In this document: positions 24,181 through 37,159 of the stretch, piece by piece | Layout: each line of letters starts with the position of its first letter | Numbering within the stretch: position 1 is the first letter of the stretch | DNA from: Certhia americana | Taxonomy: Eukaryota > Chordata > Aves > Passeriformes > Certhiidae | Reading direction: 5' to 3' | Assembly: GCA_018697195.1 (NCBI GenBank) | Contig: JAGMWU010000042.1 | Span: 936,001-1,000,000 of the forward strand | Length of the DNA: 64,000 bases | Translations under genes and position numbers: made by a program | Notes under the pieces: model-generated | Seen by the model: only the letters and a program-made list of their open reading frames with translations | Told to the model about the DNA's origin: nothing | Database searches by the model: none

Positions 24181-24955
24181 TTCAGTTTTACTTTTAGAAT
24201 ATTTGCGAAGTGACAAGAGGACGAAAAAAAAAAAATGTTCAAACAATATTCAAACTCGGAGATTTAACTCGAGCTTCCCGGAGGTGCCCGTCTTGTGGCT
24301 GTGCCAAAGTTAAGGCGAGGCAAGATCCTATGCGCCCTTTCTCCAAGAGTATTCCGCAGCTTTATAATTTAAATTAAAACTATTCAGAGCAACAAGGGAT
24401 TATTTAGAAATAGAAGGAAACATCGTTGCAGGTAGAGGACCAGCGTGCCTGCGCTTTAGCTAAGATTCGTAATTAAAATAAAATTAGTTTTTACACCTTC
24501 CCGTTTTTCCACACTCGAGGAATATAGAGTTCCCCACAGGTACAGCACGGGCACAGACAGCACAGGGTAAAAATTGTTCAGGGTGATTTTGCATCATTTT
24601 TCCGTGAAATACTCTTTAGGGGACACATGGGATTTTTTTCCCTTTCAGCCTTAGGTCACGGGAAGAGCCGTGAGCAGCCGAGGGCGCTGGGCACAAGTGT
24701 GCAGGGGGCTCGCTGTTTCCGAGGGCCTCGGGAACACGGCACCGGGAAGTGCTCGGGCTGGAGGGGCCGGGCCCGGCGGCACCAGCACCGGCTCCAGCTC
24801 GGACAGAGAGCATCCACACGGTCCAGAGGCGTGCGGGAAGAGCCGAGTCACTTCACACATCCCCAAAGGAAGCGCGGGACAGGCCCGCTGTGCCTTCTGG
24901 AAGCTCACTCCCAAGACACAGCAAGGAGCAGGATCGAGAAAGAACAGAAAAATAA
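24181..24955. other. Intergenic sequence, nothing recognised
   Basis: AT-rich to about 24.6 kb, then moderately GC-rich. No gene, RNA or known repeat was recognised. Confidence 0.5.
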
Positions 24956-24984
24956 CAGACAGAAAGAAATGGCCATAAAAGGGA

Positions 24985-25365
24985 GGCGGAAAAAAGGGAA
25001 GGAAGGCAAGGAAGGAAGGACCAGGAAAGGAAGGAAGGGACAGGAAAGGATAGGACAGGAAAGCGAGGAAGGTAAAGAAGGACAGGACCAGAAAGGACGG
25101 AAGGAAGGACAAGGAAGCGAAGGAAGGAAAGGATAGGGAAGGAAGGTAAAGTGAAGGACGGAATGGAAGGAACGGAAGGAAGGAAGGAAGGAAGGTAAGG
25201 AAGGTTAAGGAAGGAAGGAAGGAAGGAAGGAAAGGAGGAAGGAAGGAAGGAAGGAAGGAAGGAGGACAGCGAAGGAAGGATAGGAAGGAAGGAAGGAAGG
25301 AAGGAAGGAAGCCAGGTAGGAAGGAAAGGAAGTGAAGAGAAGGAAGGGAAGGAAGGAAGGGATAA
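24985..25365. repeat. Degenerate (GGAA)n microsatellite
   Basis: Long irregular array of GGAA/GGAAA units on the plus strand, with the cleanest runs at about 25,170-25,260 and 25,285-25,310. It opens long Ser/Pro/Phe-rich frames on the minus strand that have no coding meaning. Together with the following purine-rich stretch it forms a strongly strand-asymmetric polypurine tract. Confidence 0.9.
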
Positions 25366-25840
25366 ACAAGATGAGGAAAAGGAAAGGAATACGAGAACAA
25401 AAAATTAAATGAGAGAGGTGAAAGAAAAGAGAAGGTATAAGAGAAAGCAATACTAAAACACCGGAAGAGATGAAACGAGAAAGTAAAGGAAAAAAATATA
25501 GAAAAGTAATTACAAATTTAAAAATAAAATAAATCGTGAAAGAAAAAAAAAAAAGGAAAAAGGAAGCAAGAAAGAAAATTGAAAAAGAAGCAGAAAAACA
25601 GGGAGAGGAAAAAAGGGAACGGCAAAAGGGAGGAAAAGAGGGAGAAGAAAGAGGAGAAAGAAAAAGGGTTATGAAAATAGAAAAGAAAGGTGAAAAGGAA
25701 AGAGGGAAAAGGAGAGAAAAGAAGAAGAAAATGCGCAGGAAACGGGAGGACAAAAGAAGAGAGAGGGAAAGAGGGAAAATAACAAAGGAAGGAAGGGAAA
25801 AACAAAACTGAGACCGGGATAGAAACAGCAAAAAGGAGAG
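25366..25840. repeat. Purine-rich (GA-rich) low-complexity tract
   Basis: The plus strand is mostly A and G (AAAGAGGGA-like), continuous with the GGAA array before it. No unit length dominates. It is probably decayed microsatellite sequence. Confidence 0.8.
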
Positions 25841-25899
25841 GCTGGAAAAGCGAGAAGAGCAGTAAGAGGTGCGGAACAATAAACGCAGTGAAAATCCAG

Positions 25900-26519
25900 G
25901 ATAAGAGAGGACGCAGGGGAGCCGGCGAGCCAGCGAATTCGTTGGCCGCGCCCAGGGCGGGCGCGCGCGCGCGCCCCTGGTGCGGCAGCTAGGCGGGTGC
26001 CTAGCCGCCCCGCCCCCGCCCGCCGACCGCCCCGCCGCCGCCGCTGCCCGCTGACGGCCGTCTTGCCGCCCCGCCTATACATGGACAGGCAACGGTCCAG
26101 GGAGCGGGGCGGCGCGGCCAGTGCCGCCCCGAGCAGCCTGCCCCGCAGCCCACGACAGCAAGCCAGCGGGAACCGCGTCCGGGAGTGGATGCGGGCGCCG
26201 GGAGAAGGCAGTGGCGGCCGAGCGCGGCACCCCGCGCCGATTCCCCTTCTTTGTGAGCCCCGGCGGTGCAGCGGAGCGGCGTTACCTACATCCGCGTTAG
26301 GCGCACGGCCGCTGCCCGCAGACACACGCGTTAACAAGCCGTCCGTCGACCAGCCAGGCGATCGCGTTCAGCCCCGGACGCGTTACGCCGAGGCGCCAGC
26401 CCCGTATGCCCCCGGCGGGACGGGCCGGACCGCCGCTCGGGCGCGTAGCTCCCAGCCTTAGAGGAGGGGCCTCCCGCGGCTGGTATGCGCGACTTCGCCG
26501 GTGCGGGTCGGCACCCCCG
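25900..26519 (+). promoter_or_regulatory. GC-rich sequence upstream of the NKX6-1 locus
   Basis: A CpG-rich block starting after the polypurine tract and including a short (GC)n run at about 25,960-25,974. If the adjoining broken copy of NKX6-1 is an assembly artefact, this is the true 5' flank and promoter side of NKX6-1. It may itself contain base-level errors if the uncorrected sequence begins left of the recognisable copy. Confidence 0.4.
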
Positions 26520-26603
26520 GAGCCTGGCGCGCAGCGGGCCCCGCGGCCGCTAGGGGCCCCGTCCGGGGCCCACCGCCCAGGGCCGGCCGGGCGGCGGCGC
26601 GGG

Positions 26604-27246
26604 ACTGCTGCGCCGGGCAGAGGAGCGGCGCGCCCCAGGCAGGGGCGCCTTCCTGCTGAGTCAGGCCCCGCTCGCTGGCCGCCCTGCACAGCATGGCCGA
26701 GATGAAGGTCGCCGCTGTACCCCCGCGTACCCCCATGCCACGCCGGGCCCCGCCCCACTCCCTCCCCTCCGCTCTTCCGCTCGCCCGCCTCCCGCCTGGC
26801 CCTCGCAGCCGCTTCCGGCTCCCCGGCCTCAAAGGCGCCGACAGTCTCCGCCGCCGAAGCGGGCTGGCTCTCGGCGCTGGCGCACGGCCCCGCCAGCAGC
26901 TCTCGGCCAGCCACCTCCGCACGGCATCAAACGACTCCGTCAAGCCGGCACTCCATGCCTTGCCCGAGGCGCCGCACGCTCGCCTCCGCCTCGCCCTCCG
27001 CTTCCTCGCGGCCGCCCGCCTGCGGCTGTCTGCCGGGCTGCCCCGCTTCGGCAGCCTCAGCCCCCCCGCGCCGCCGCCGCCCGCCTCTACTTCAGCCCGA
27101 GGGCCGCCGCCGCCTCCGCCCGCCGTGGCCGCCGGGCGATTACCCCCAAGCCGCTGGCCGAGCTGCCCGGCGGGAACGCCCATCTTCTGGCCGCGGGATG
27201 TGATGCAGCGCCCGCCTGGAGGACGCCCGCATCGCCTGCGCCCATC
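26604..27246 (+). pseudogene. NKX6-1: Exon 1-like segment of the broken NKX6-1 copy
   Basis: Matches NKX6-1 exon 1. The start codon region reads GGGACTGCTG instead of GGGGATGCTG. The stretch coding for ALHSMAEMK is preserved around 26,680-26,707, and the region of the [12 protein letters not shown] motif is recognisable at about 27,172-27,210 but frameshifted. The GTGAGT donor is kept at 27247. Confidence 0.8.
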
Positions 27247-27941
27247 GTGAGTAGCCTAACGCCGCGGGATCAGCGGGGAGGAGAGGGCCCGTAAAGGACC
27301 CCCGGTGGGATGTCCGACTCCCGTGTATCGCTGAGCGAACTCCCATCGCGCCCCGACATCGCTGTGAGACCTTCCCATCACCCTCCACTCCCGGCGGCCC
27401 GGCCGTAGCGAGGGGGCTAGCTTTGCCTCGATTTCTTTTGGTTCGTTTCTTAAGTCTCGCTTTGCTTCCCCCCACGTTCCCTCGGGTCAGCGCGAAACCC
27501 TGGTATAGGCGTTCGGTTGCCGCCTGGCAAAAAGCGGAGCCCTACGAGGGGAAGGGGGCCGCAGCTGCCGCCGCCGTGGCCGCGGAATCGTATTTTAGTT
27601 GGGCCGTGGGCTGCTTAGGGGCGCGCACAAACACTTTCCCCGCAGCAGCGGCTTATCCTCGAATTACGCCCGCTCGCAACCGCGCGGTTTTTTTTAAGGC
27701 AAATAGTATCATTTTACCCGATCAGATTTTTTGATCCGTAAAAAGGAGAAAGAAATAATCAAGGAGAGTCGAAAGGCCATAGCGTCGACCTTTTTTGTTG
27801 GCAGCAGTTTTCTTTGCACACGCACACCAACGAGTAGAGACCCCCCAGTCCCCTGGGGCCGTTGAGAGTGAAGCGCTTCCCAAATCGTAGATAACTTGTC
27901 TGTCCCTTGCCTTCCCGTTCTATCCCCCCCCCTCCCGCCAG

Positions 27942-28127
27942 ATCAAGGCTCAATGTCTGCGGATAAAGACGGAAAGAGAAAACATACAAGACCCACTCTT
28001 TTTCGGCCAGCAGTATTTTCGCCTTGGAAAAGACTTTCGAAAACAGACGAAAATACCTGCGCCGGCGCCCGGAGCTGAGCCCCGCCTGGCCTATTCACCT
28101 GGCGGATTGAAAGAGAGCCAAGTCAAG
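27942..28127 (+). pseudogene. NKX6-1: Exon 2-like segment of the broken NKX6-1 copy
   Basis: Follows a CGCCAG acceptor and codes for [12 protein letters not shown] as in the homeodomain start. It then shifts frame several times; it is 13 bases longer than the intact exon. The sequence after AGTCAAG is CGTGGG rather than GTGAGA, so the donor is damaged. Confidence 0.8.
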
Positions 28128-29264
28128 CGTGGGTCTACTTTACCTACAAATCTCTTTTTCTCCTATCCGGAGCAGCGGATACCGATCCGAGCTGGTCGCG
28201 GCGCGTTGCGGAGGATCGGGGAACAAAAAGGGGCCCACATTTCGCGGACAAACCGGGTCCTCTGAACCGCAGGAGACTGCACCGGGGCTGGCCCGTGGGC
28301 GAGCCCCGCGGTCACACGGCGAAGGGCTGCCCCGGCAGCCACCTGGCACTTCCTCCACATTACTTAGCCCTACGGGGGTCTCCTAGAAGGTGCATTTTAA
28401 AGCATTTTAAAAACAACCAAATGAACAAACAAAACCAAAGCAATGACTCCTGAGAATCCCTAAAACACATGCCGGCGGCGGCCCCAGAGTGCCGGGAAGG
28501 CGGGCAAAAGGGTGAGTGGTAGTGCATTGCCCCGACGTGGTGGCACCGCACTCTCAGTATTTGGTTAAAACTCCTGGCTTTAGGGCGCACAAGCGAAAAT
28601 TGTGAAGAAGGACGTGGGGGACCGTAGAAGCGGCTGGCTGAGCTCCTTAGGGACTTTTAGGCCAGAGGGCGTCCCTTGCATCATGCGGGACTGGGCCATA
28701 GGGGGTACCCTCGCTGGCATGCCTGCTCACAGCTTTCAGTCTGCCATTACGCAGAGACCTACTTGTCACTGCAAATAGTCCGATGGCCTGCGAATAATTT
28801 ATTGCAGCACTTACTACAAATTTTGATATTTAATGCCCCCCTTCTTCTGGCTTTTTCTTTAGCGCCGCTGCCGGAGGAGTTAAATACATCTCAGGTTCAG
28901 CGGCAGGGGGGCTGGGAAAGGAATACAGCCCCAAATGTGTGTTTCCGCCACCAGGATAGGAGTCGGCAGGGACGCGGCCGGGACGCACAGACGCGGGCCC
29001 CGGGGGATCTGGGCGGGAGATTGTTGCGCCCAGGGCTGGGCGGGCCACTGCCCGGGCCGGGCCGTCGGCGGCTGCAGGGAGCGCGTCGCCGCGGGCGACT
29101 CGGCAGCTTTGGTTGCGGGGGAAACTTGCCTGAAGGGAGCCGCTGGACTGGCGGGGGGACCTGGCGGTCTGGCAGACGGGATGGACGCCAGCGCGCACAG
29201 CCGCAGCCGCACGCCAGGTGGCCTCGTGCCCGGTGATAGTGCCGGGTGGCGGCCCAGGGGGCAG

Positions 29265-29566
29265 GTCTGGTTCCAGAAACCCCGACGGACCAAGTGGCGG
29301 AAGAAGCACGCGGGCGGAGATGGCGACGGCGAGACAGAAGCAGGAATCGGAGACGGAGCTGTTCTGAAGGGCCGCCTCGGAGAACAGAACGAGCGAGGAG
29401 GACACGACGACCCAAACCAAGCCCTGGACCCCAAATCGGACGGACGCAGAGAGAACGCAGCAGACCCTTCCTGAAGAAAGAAAACATCAATTGCCGGGGT
29501 TGGTCGCGCCTGGGCTGCTGCCCTCCCCTGCCACCGCCCCCGGAGGGGGAGCGCCTCCCGTCCTAG
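29265..29566 (+). pseudogene. NKX6-1: Exon 3-like segment of the broken NKX6-1 copy
   Basis: Begins GTCTGGTTCCAGAAA after a GGGGCAG acceptor; the intact copy has GTCTGGTTCCAGAAC. The homeodomain helix 3 codons are shifted by extra bases. The remainder tracks the acidic C-terminal coding region with about 50 net extra bases and ends at the matching TAG (29564-29566). Confidence 0.8.
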
Positions 29567-29898
29567 CCCACTTCGGCCCCCGCCGCCCCGCTTTCGGCAG
29601 ATTTTACAGATCTATTTTTCTAGACTCTACGGCGACACCCTCGGTTGTACGGAGGTCAGGAGGAGGAGGAGGACGGCCCGGAGGGTGGAGCCGAGAAGGA
29701 TAGCGGGCAGCCGGCCCCGGTGGCGCGAGCCCGGGCCCCGGCACCGCGTGTTGTGTAGGGTGGCGGGCGGAGGGGAGCGGAGGGGGCTTGCCCGACCCCC
29801 CGGCCCCACAGCTCCCGGGCCGTAGCCGGCCCCGGCAGCGCCGCGGCGCTAGGGGCCGTCCGGGCCCCCCGCCCCGGGCCGGCGGCGGCGGCGCGGGG

Positions 29899-32521
<2,623 letters not shown>

Positions 32522-33780
32522 CCCACTTCGCCCGCCGCCGCTTTCGGAGATGTACAGATCTATTTTTCTAGACTCTACGCGCCCGGGAGGAGGAGGAGGA
32601 GGAGGAGACGCCGGAGGGGGAGCAGAGAGGACTGCGGGCAGCCGGCCCCGGTGGGCGAGCCCGGGCCCCGGCACCGCGTGTTGTTGTAGGGTGGCGGGCG
32701 GAGGGGAGCGGCGGGGGCTGCCCCGACCCCCGGCCCCGCTCCCGGCCGTGCGGCGGCCGCGTCTTTGCCGGCTTTTTTGTAAATAAACCGTGAGTCACCG
32801 CGACCATAGGCGTTCCTTACTGTGAATATTTAAAATGTAAAATACCTTCTTTTTTTTGTACAGCGGGGGCCGGGGGCGCAGCCGCCCCGCCCGCCCCGCG
32901 CTCCCCGGCAGCACCGGGGGCACCGCAGGAGCCCCCGAGACGGCGGCAGCGGGGTCGCCGAGGAAAAAGCCGCCGTGGCCGCCACCGGTCCCTCCCTCGG
33001 GCCGAAACTGCAGCGGCCCCGCGTGCTATTTATTAGTATTTTTGAAACACTTTCTGTTGCGGTCGTCGTGCAAGGGGGGTGGGGGGTGGGGAGGGAGAGG
33101 GCGGAGGGACAGAGTTTGCTTTCATTTACACCGTTTCCAATCAACCGCGTGTTGAAAAAGTAGCTGGTGGGAATTGTCACAACCACTGTCAGTCGAAATA
33201 TAAAATTCATTTAGTTGCTGTATTTGAATTTAAAGTGTGTTTTCTTTTGTATCATACGGAATACTAGAGAATGTAAATTGTTTTCCTTTTTTTTTTTTTA
33301 AAAGCTAATAACGATGATATATCGTGATATAGCATCTTAACATTTATTAATTTATATTAAAAATAATTCGGTTTGTAAAGAGAAGAAAAGCCCTTTGCAA
33401 GACCAGTTAAATGTAATGCACTTTCTGTTAAAAAAAAAAAAAAAAAAAACAAACAAAAAACAAAACGACAAAACCATAAATCAATTAAACCAGTTTAAAG
33501 ACGTCTGCTGCCTTCACTAAAGGGTACAGATAATCTCATTTTATCAGAGATTAAATAATGAAACCACGATACAGGGGGAGGAAAAAAAAAAAAGAAGAGA
33601 TAATTTTCATGGTCTTTTGTTGATTCTTAGTAGTAGGTTTTTTGTTGTTGTTTGGTTGTTGGAAGACTTTTGTTGTTTGGGCGGTTTTTTTGTTTTTTTT
33701 TTTTTTTTTTTTAAGAATGGAAGTTGATCATATTGCTATGGGAGTACAAGAAGGATACAAATAAAATAAGAAAATAAGCC
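32522..33780 (+). other. NKX6-1: NKX6-1 3' UTR region (extent uncertain)
   Basis: Non-coding sequence after the stop codon. The first part is GC-rich to about 33.1 kb, then becomes AT-rich with an A20 run (33430-33449) and a T20 run (33693-33712). Candidate polyadenylation signals are AATAAA at 32782-32787, ATTAAA at 33484-33489 and AATAAA at 33760-33765. The true transcript end cannot be decided without RNA data. Confidence 0.45.
32782..32787 (+). terminator. NKX6-1: Candidate proximal polyadenylation signal of NKX6-1
   Basis: AATAAA 261 bases after the stop codon, after a short T-run. A distal AATAAA at 33760-33765 is an equally possible end. Confidence 0.45.
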
Positions 33781-34081
33781 GCTGGTTGTTTGGGGACGTG
33801 AGCGGGCAGGCAGTTTCCACCCGGCCACTGGAGCGGTTCGGCTCAGCCTAAATTAGGGTGTTTCAACTTTTTCAGAGGCGGGCGACGCAGGGTTTTGTTA
33901 ACGGCAGAGTGTTACCGATATTATGGGAAAGAAACCGCTTTCCAAGAAGAAAACAGTGGAAAAAACAAGAGCCCGGCTAAACGTCTAGAACAAATAGACC
34001 CAATACCAGGACAACTGGTTTAAATTGAAACTCATTATCTGACGCGGTCATTTCCATATCTAAACAGTCCAGAAACAATCG

Positions 34082-34082
<1 letters not shown>

Positions 34083-34117
<35 letters not shown>

Positions 34118-34153
34118 CTATTATTTTTCTAAAAAAAAAAAAAAAAAAAAAAA
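34083..34153. repeat. T35 / A23 inverted homopolymer pair
   Basis: A run of 35 T (34083-34117), a 13-base spacer and a run of 23 A (34131-34153). The two arms are complementary and could fold as a hairpin. Run lengths may be inaccurate in the assembly. Confidence 0.85.
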
Positions 34154-34159
34154 GGAAGA

Positions 34160-36360
34160 AAGTAGAGCAGGGTTTTATTCCCCTTTCGGCTTACGCAGTC
34201 CGGGGCCGGGAGGATTCAGCGAGCCCGGCGCCCTGCAGCTGCCTCGGCGCGGCTGCCCCGGCTCTCCCTGGGGGAGTACCGGGGGCTGCCCACTGCCCAC
34301 CCCCACCCCCATCTTTCCCGACTCGTTGTAAAGGCAGGAATTGAAAGGCCGGTCATTTCCCAGAGAGCTGACTCGGCCCTGCCGGCTCACGCCGTTACGA
34401 TTTTTTCCGTGGTTTTGCTGGGCGGCGGAGAGAAATCAAAGTACCGCGGGGTCTGGATCACCGCGGTGGGGACCCGCCGGATCCGGCTGGGGGTCTCCGC
34501 CGGGATAGGACCTCCCGCACACCCTCAGCCCCTTCCCCCGGCGGCCACTCCGCCGGTCCCGTTCCCCCGCAGCCCGGCCCCGGGCTGCTGCCGGTGCTCG
34601 GGCGGTGCCCGGCCCCTTTTCCAGTTCACCGCCGCACCGACTGAGGCTTTCCAGTTAATTTACTTCTGCACAGAGACCCAGCTGGCCACCAGTTGCAGTT
34701 GGCACCGTCAAAGTGGAATCGCAGGGAAAAGAGCCCAACGCTGCCCGCTTGGTTAGGCTGGTTTTGTCTGGGGCGCTGGAAGAAAGAGCAGGGGATTCAC
34801 ACGAGCTCACGGCCCCCCTTTTCGGGACATGTTTTGGAAGCCAAAGCCGGCTGGGCTCCCTCTCATACAGGAAAGGACTTTTTAGGAAGAGATTCAATAG
34901 CTAACCTCGGGATCGCTGCCACGGACAGCACGGTGAACAATTAAATGACAAATGTCAGCGGGCTTCACGGGGTGCGAGGTTCCCCCCGTGCGTGGGGGCC
35001 TGGCCGAGATCAGCCCAGTTTCGGCTCAGTCCCTCGTGCGGGCAGGAATTTGTGGCGGAACTGTATAAACTCCGGGATAACGACGTGTAAAAAGTGCTGC
35101 ACAGCCATGTCCATAGGGAATGGGGCCGGTGGAGCCGCTCCCCAGCTCCCCAGAGCTCGGGCCCGGGCCGAACCCCCCGCGGGGAGCAAGCGGCTGCGAA
35201 CACGCGTGGGGAGCGGTGGCCGTGGAGCTGGGCGGCCGGGTCCCTGCCTAAGCGGTGAGAGACCACCGCAGGCCGGTCCCTATAGCTCCCTTCGCACGCA
35301 GCTTGTGGCTTTCCCTTCCTTCTTGTCATAGAGCCCTCGGTTTTAAACCCCACTCCCTTCCATGTGCGGGATTTCCAGGATCCGCGGAAATAAACGCGGC
35401 TGTTCCTGGGATTTCCCGGCTCAGGGGAAATAGAGGCGGCTGTTCCTGGGTTTACTCTGTCTCGGTCCCTGCCATGTGCCTTCTCTGGGGTGCAGAAGAT
35501 ACCACGGGAGAAGTTCCCGGCTGTGCAATCCCAGGTGCAAAGCATCCTTTCTACTTTTCCAGCGCCTCTGCTTTGTCGAGGTACTTCGCAAAGGGAACCC
35601 GCTGCGGTCCGTCTCCAGCCCCAGCGAGATTCACCGCGGGCAGAAGAAAAACTTTATCTTCCCCGTAGAAGCGCCCCAGGTGCAGGACCCGCTCCGAGCC
35701 CTGCAACAGCCGTGGGCACCGCGGGACTGCGGGGAGGGATGGATGGAAGGATGGATGGATGGATGGATGGAGGAGGGAGGCAGGAGAGGTACTGAAAGCA
35801 AAAGAGGGGCCGGGGTCCAGCCCGCCGCCCGTCCCGCGCTCTGGGCCGGCAGCTGCTGCCTGCGGGACACATGCATATGGATGCGGACATATGGACGCGG
35901 GCAGGATCCGCACCGCCGTGCCACAAGGTTACAAGGGGAAGCCCACGGCCGGCCGGCGGGCGGGAGCGGCCGCAGGGAGGGGGAAAGGGAAGATCTCTTC
36001 GCCCGCGGGGTAATGACGGGGTCGCTCTACTCGGGGCGTGTGCGCTGGAAGGAAGCCCAGTCCGTAGGCCGCTGTCACCCGGCCCCTGACAAGGCCCTAC
36101 ACCAGCGCTGTCACAGTCCCGAGGCCTTCGGGCTCTCTCATTCCGACAGCAACTCCCACCCAGAGCCCCCGGCGCAGGCAGCAGGCAAGGCAACACCCTG
36201 CCTACACCCTGCCAGAGGGATGCTCAGACCGACAGCCACGCGGGGACAGCGCGACCATTTCAGCGGGCGATGGCTTCTCCCGCCCTTTCCCTCACGCGTG
36301 GTCTCCTGTGATGAGCTCCTGAAATCCCGTTATCGCTCATCATTTCTCAGTCCTATTAAT
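34160..36360. other. GC-rich 3' flank of NKX6-1, no gene recognised
   Basis: Moderately to strongly GC-rich sequence with CpGs, probably the downstream part of the NKX6-1 CpG-rich domain. It holds a near-duplicate phrase at about 35,372-35,453 (two TTTCC...GGAAATA...GGCGGCTGTTCCTGG units) and the short GGAT repeat listed separately. No supported coding region. Confidence 0.45.
35739..35772. repeat. (GGAT)n microsatellite
   Basis: About eight GGAT units with one GGAA interruption on the plus strand. Confidence 0.85.
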
Positions 36361-36878
36361 TTCTAACGTTTCCCATATTACACACACGCTGTCTTCCCTC
36401 CGCTCTCCCTCCGTTTGCTGCCGTGATGTTGTTCCGCGCAAGACTTTCGTTGTACCGCTGCCAGCCGCCCCGAGGCTTTGCTTTAGGCACCCCTTCCCTC
36501 GGGACACGGGTCGTCCCGCAGACCAGAGAACTCGGGGGTCAAAATGAGGGTGATGGGCTTTCACCCCTGGCCCGGACACTCCAAGCGCCTTCCCGTATCT
36601 CGGCCGCGGGGAGAGGCACCGCTGGGAGAGGCGCTTGCTGCGGGATCCACCGCTCAGAACCGGCGTCGCTAGCCGCAAATTAAAAAGTAAGATGAACCGC
36701 TCCCTCCTAATTGCGGCTCCGCCTTTACCTTCTGCGCCGATAGGTATTTCCCACATACACGTTCCTGACGGCGTTTGCCAGCTGTCTCCAACAGCGGTTA
36801 CAAGTCTCCGTGAGGGATGCAAACATCTGCCGGGGAGGAGGAGGAGGATGCGGCGGCGCTGCCGCGGGGAGCAGCGGG

Positions 36879-36938
36879 CACCCCGCACCGCACCCCGCAC
36901 CGCACCCCGCACCGCACCCCGCACCGCACCCCGCTCCG
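36879..36938. repeat. 12-bp GC-rich minisatellite
   Basis: Four exact copies of CACCCCGCACCG and a fifth with one change. The array keeps frames open on both strands without coding evidence. Confidence 0.85.
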
Positions 36939-37159
36939 CGCCCCAGCGAACGTGGTTGATAAGGGTAAAGTTATCGATACAAGGGCACGAGCAGGCAGCA
37001 CCGCGCCTCTCCGCATCCCCCGGGGTTCAAGCCTTGCCCGGAGGCCCGGGGCTTGCAGGAGGCGCTCGGCGGGGCCGGTCAGTGTCCGCACTGCCCTCCG
37101 GGGGCCGGCGGGCTGCGGGGAGCGCCTGGCACCGGCCCCGCGGCAATAACCCGCTTCCG

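Larger units (their letters stand above)
26520..29823 (+). pseudogene. NKX6-1: Broken tandem copy of the whole NKX6-1 gene (probable assembly artefact)
   Basis: This 3.3 kb stretch aligns end to end, in the same orientation, with 29824-32749: 5' UTR, exon 1, intron 1, exon 2, intron 2, exon 3 and 3' UTR in order. Each segment is longer than its partner (exon 1-like 643 vs 610 bp, intron 1-like 695 vs 638, exon 2-like 186 vs 173, intron 2-like 1137 vs 950, exon 3-like 302 vs 252). The excess comes from scattered insertions of one to a few bases. The start codon is lost, the second donor is altered and frameshifts break every exon. Introns are matched about as well as exons, so it is not a processed pseudogene and shows no sign of selection on coding sequence. 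The insertion-dominated pattern suits an uncorrected long read used to close a gap. A genuinely duplicated and decaying gene is the alternative and would be expected to show mainly substitutions. Confidence 0.85.

Noticed and set aside
24651..25879. Ser/Phe/Leu/Pro-rich open frames of 224-249 codons on the minus strand
   Set aside because: They are direct translations of the GGAA and GA-rich repeats; no start context, domain or splice structure.
26604..29566. A second functional NK6-type gene (for example NKX6-2 or NKX6-3) beside NKX6-1
   Set aside because: The introns and UTRs match the intact NKX6-1 copy as well as the exons do, the start codon is lost and every exon is frameshifted. True NK6 paralogues would differ in introns and keep an open homeodomain.
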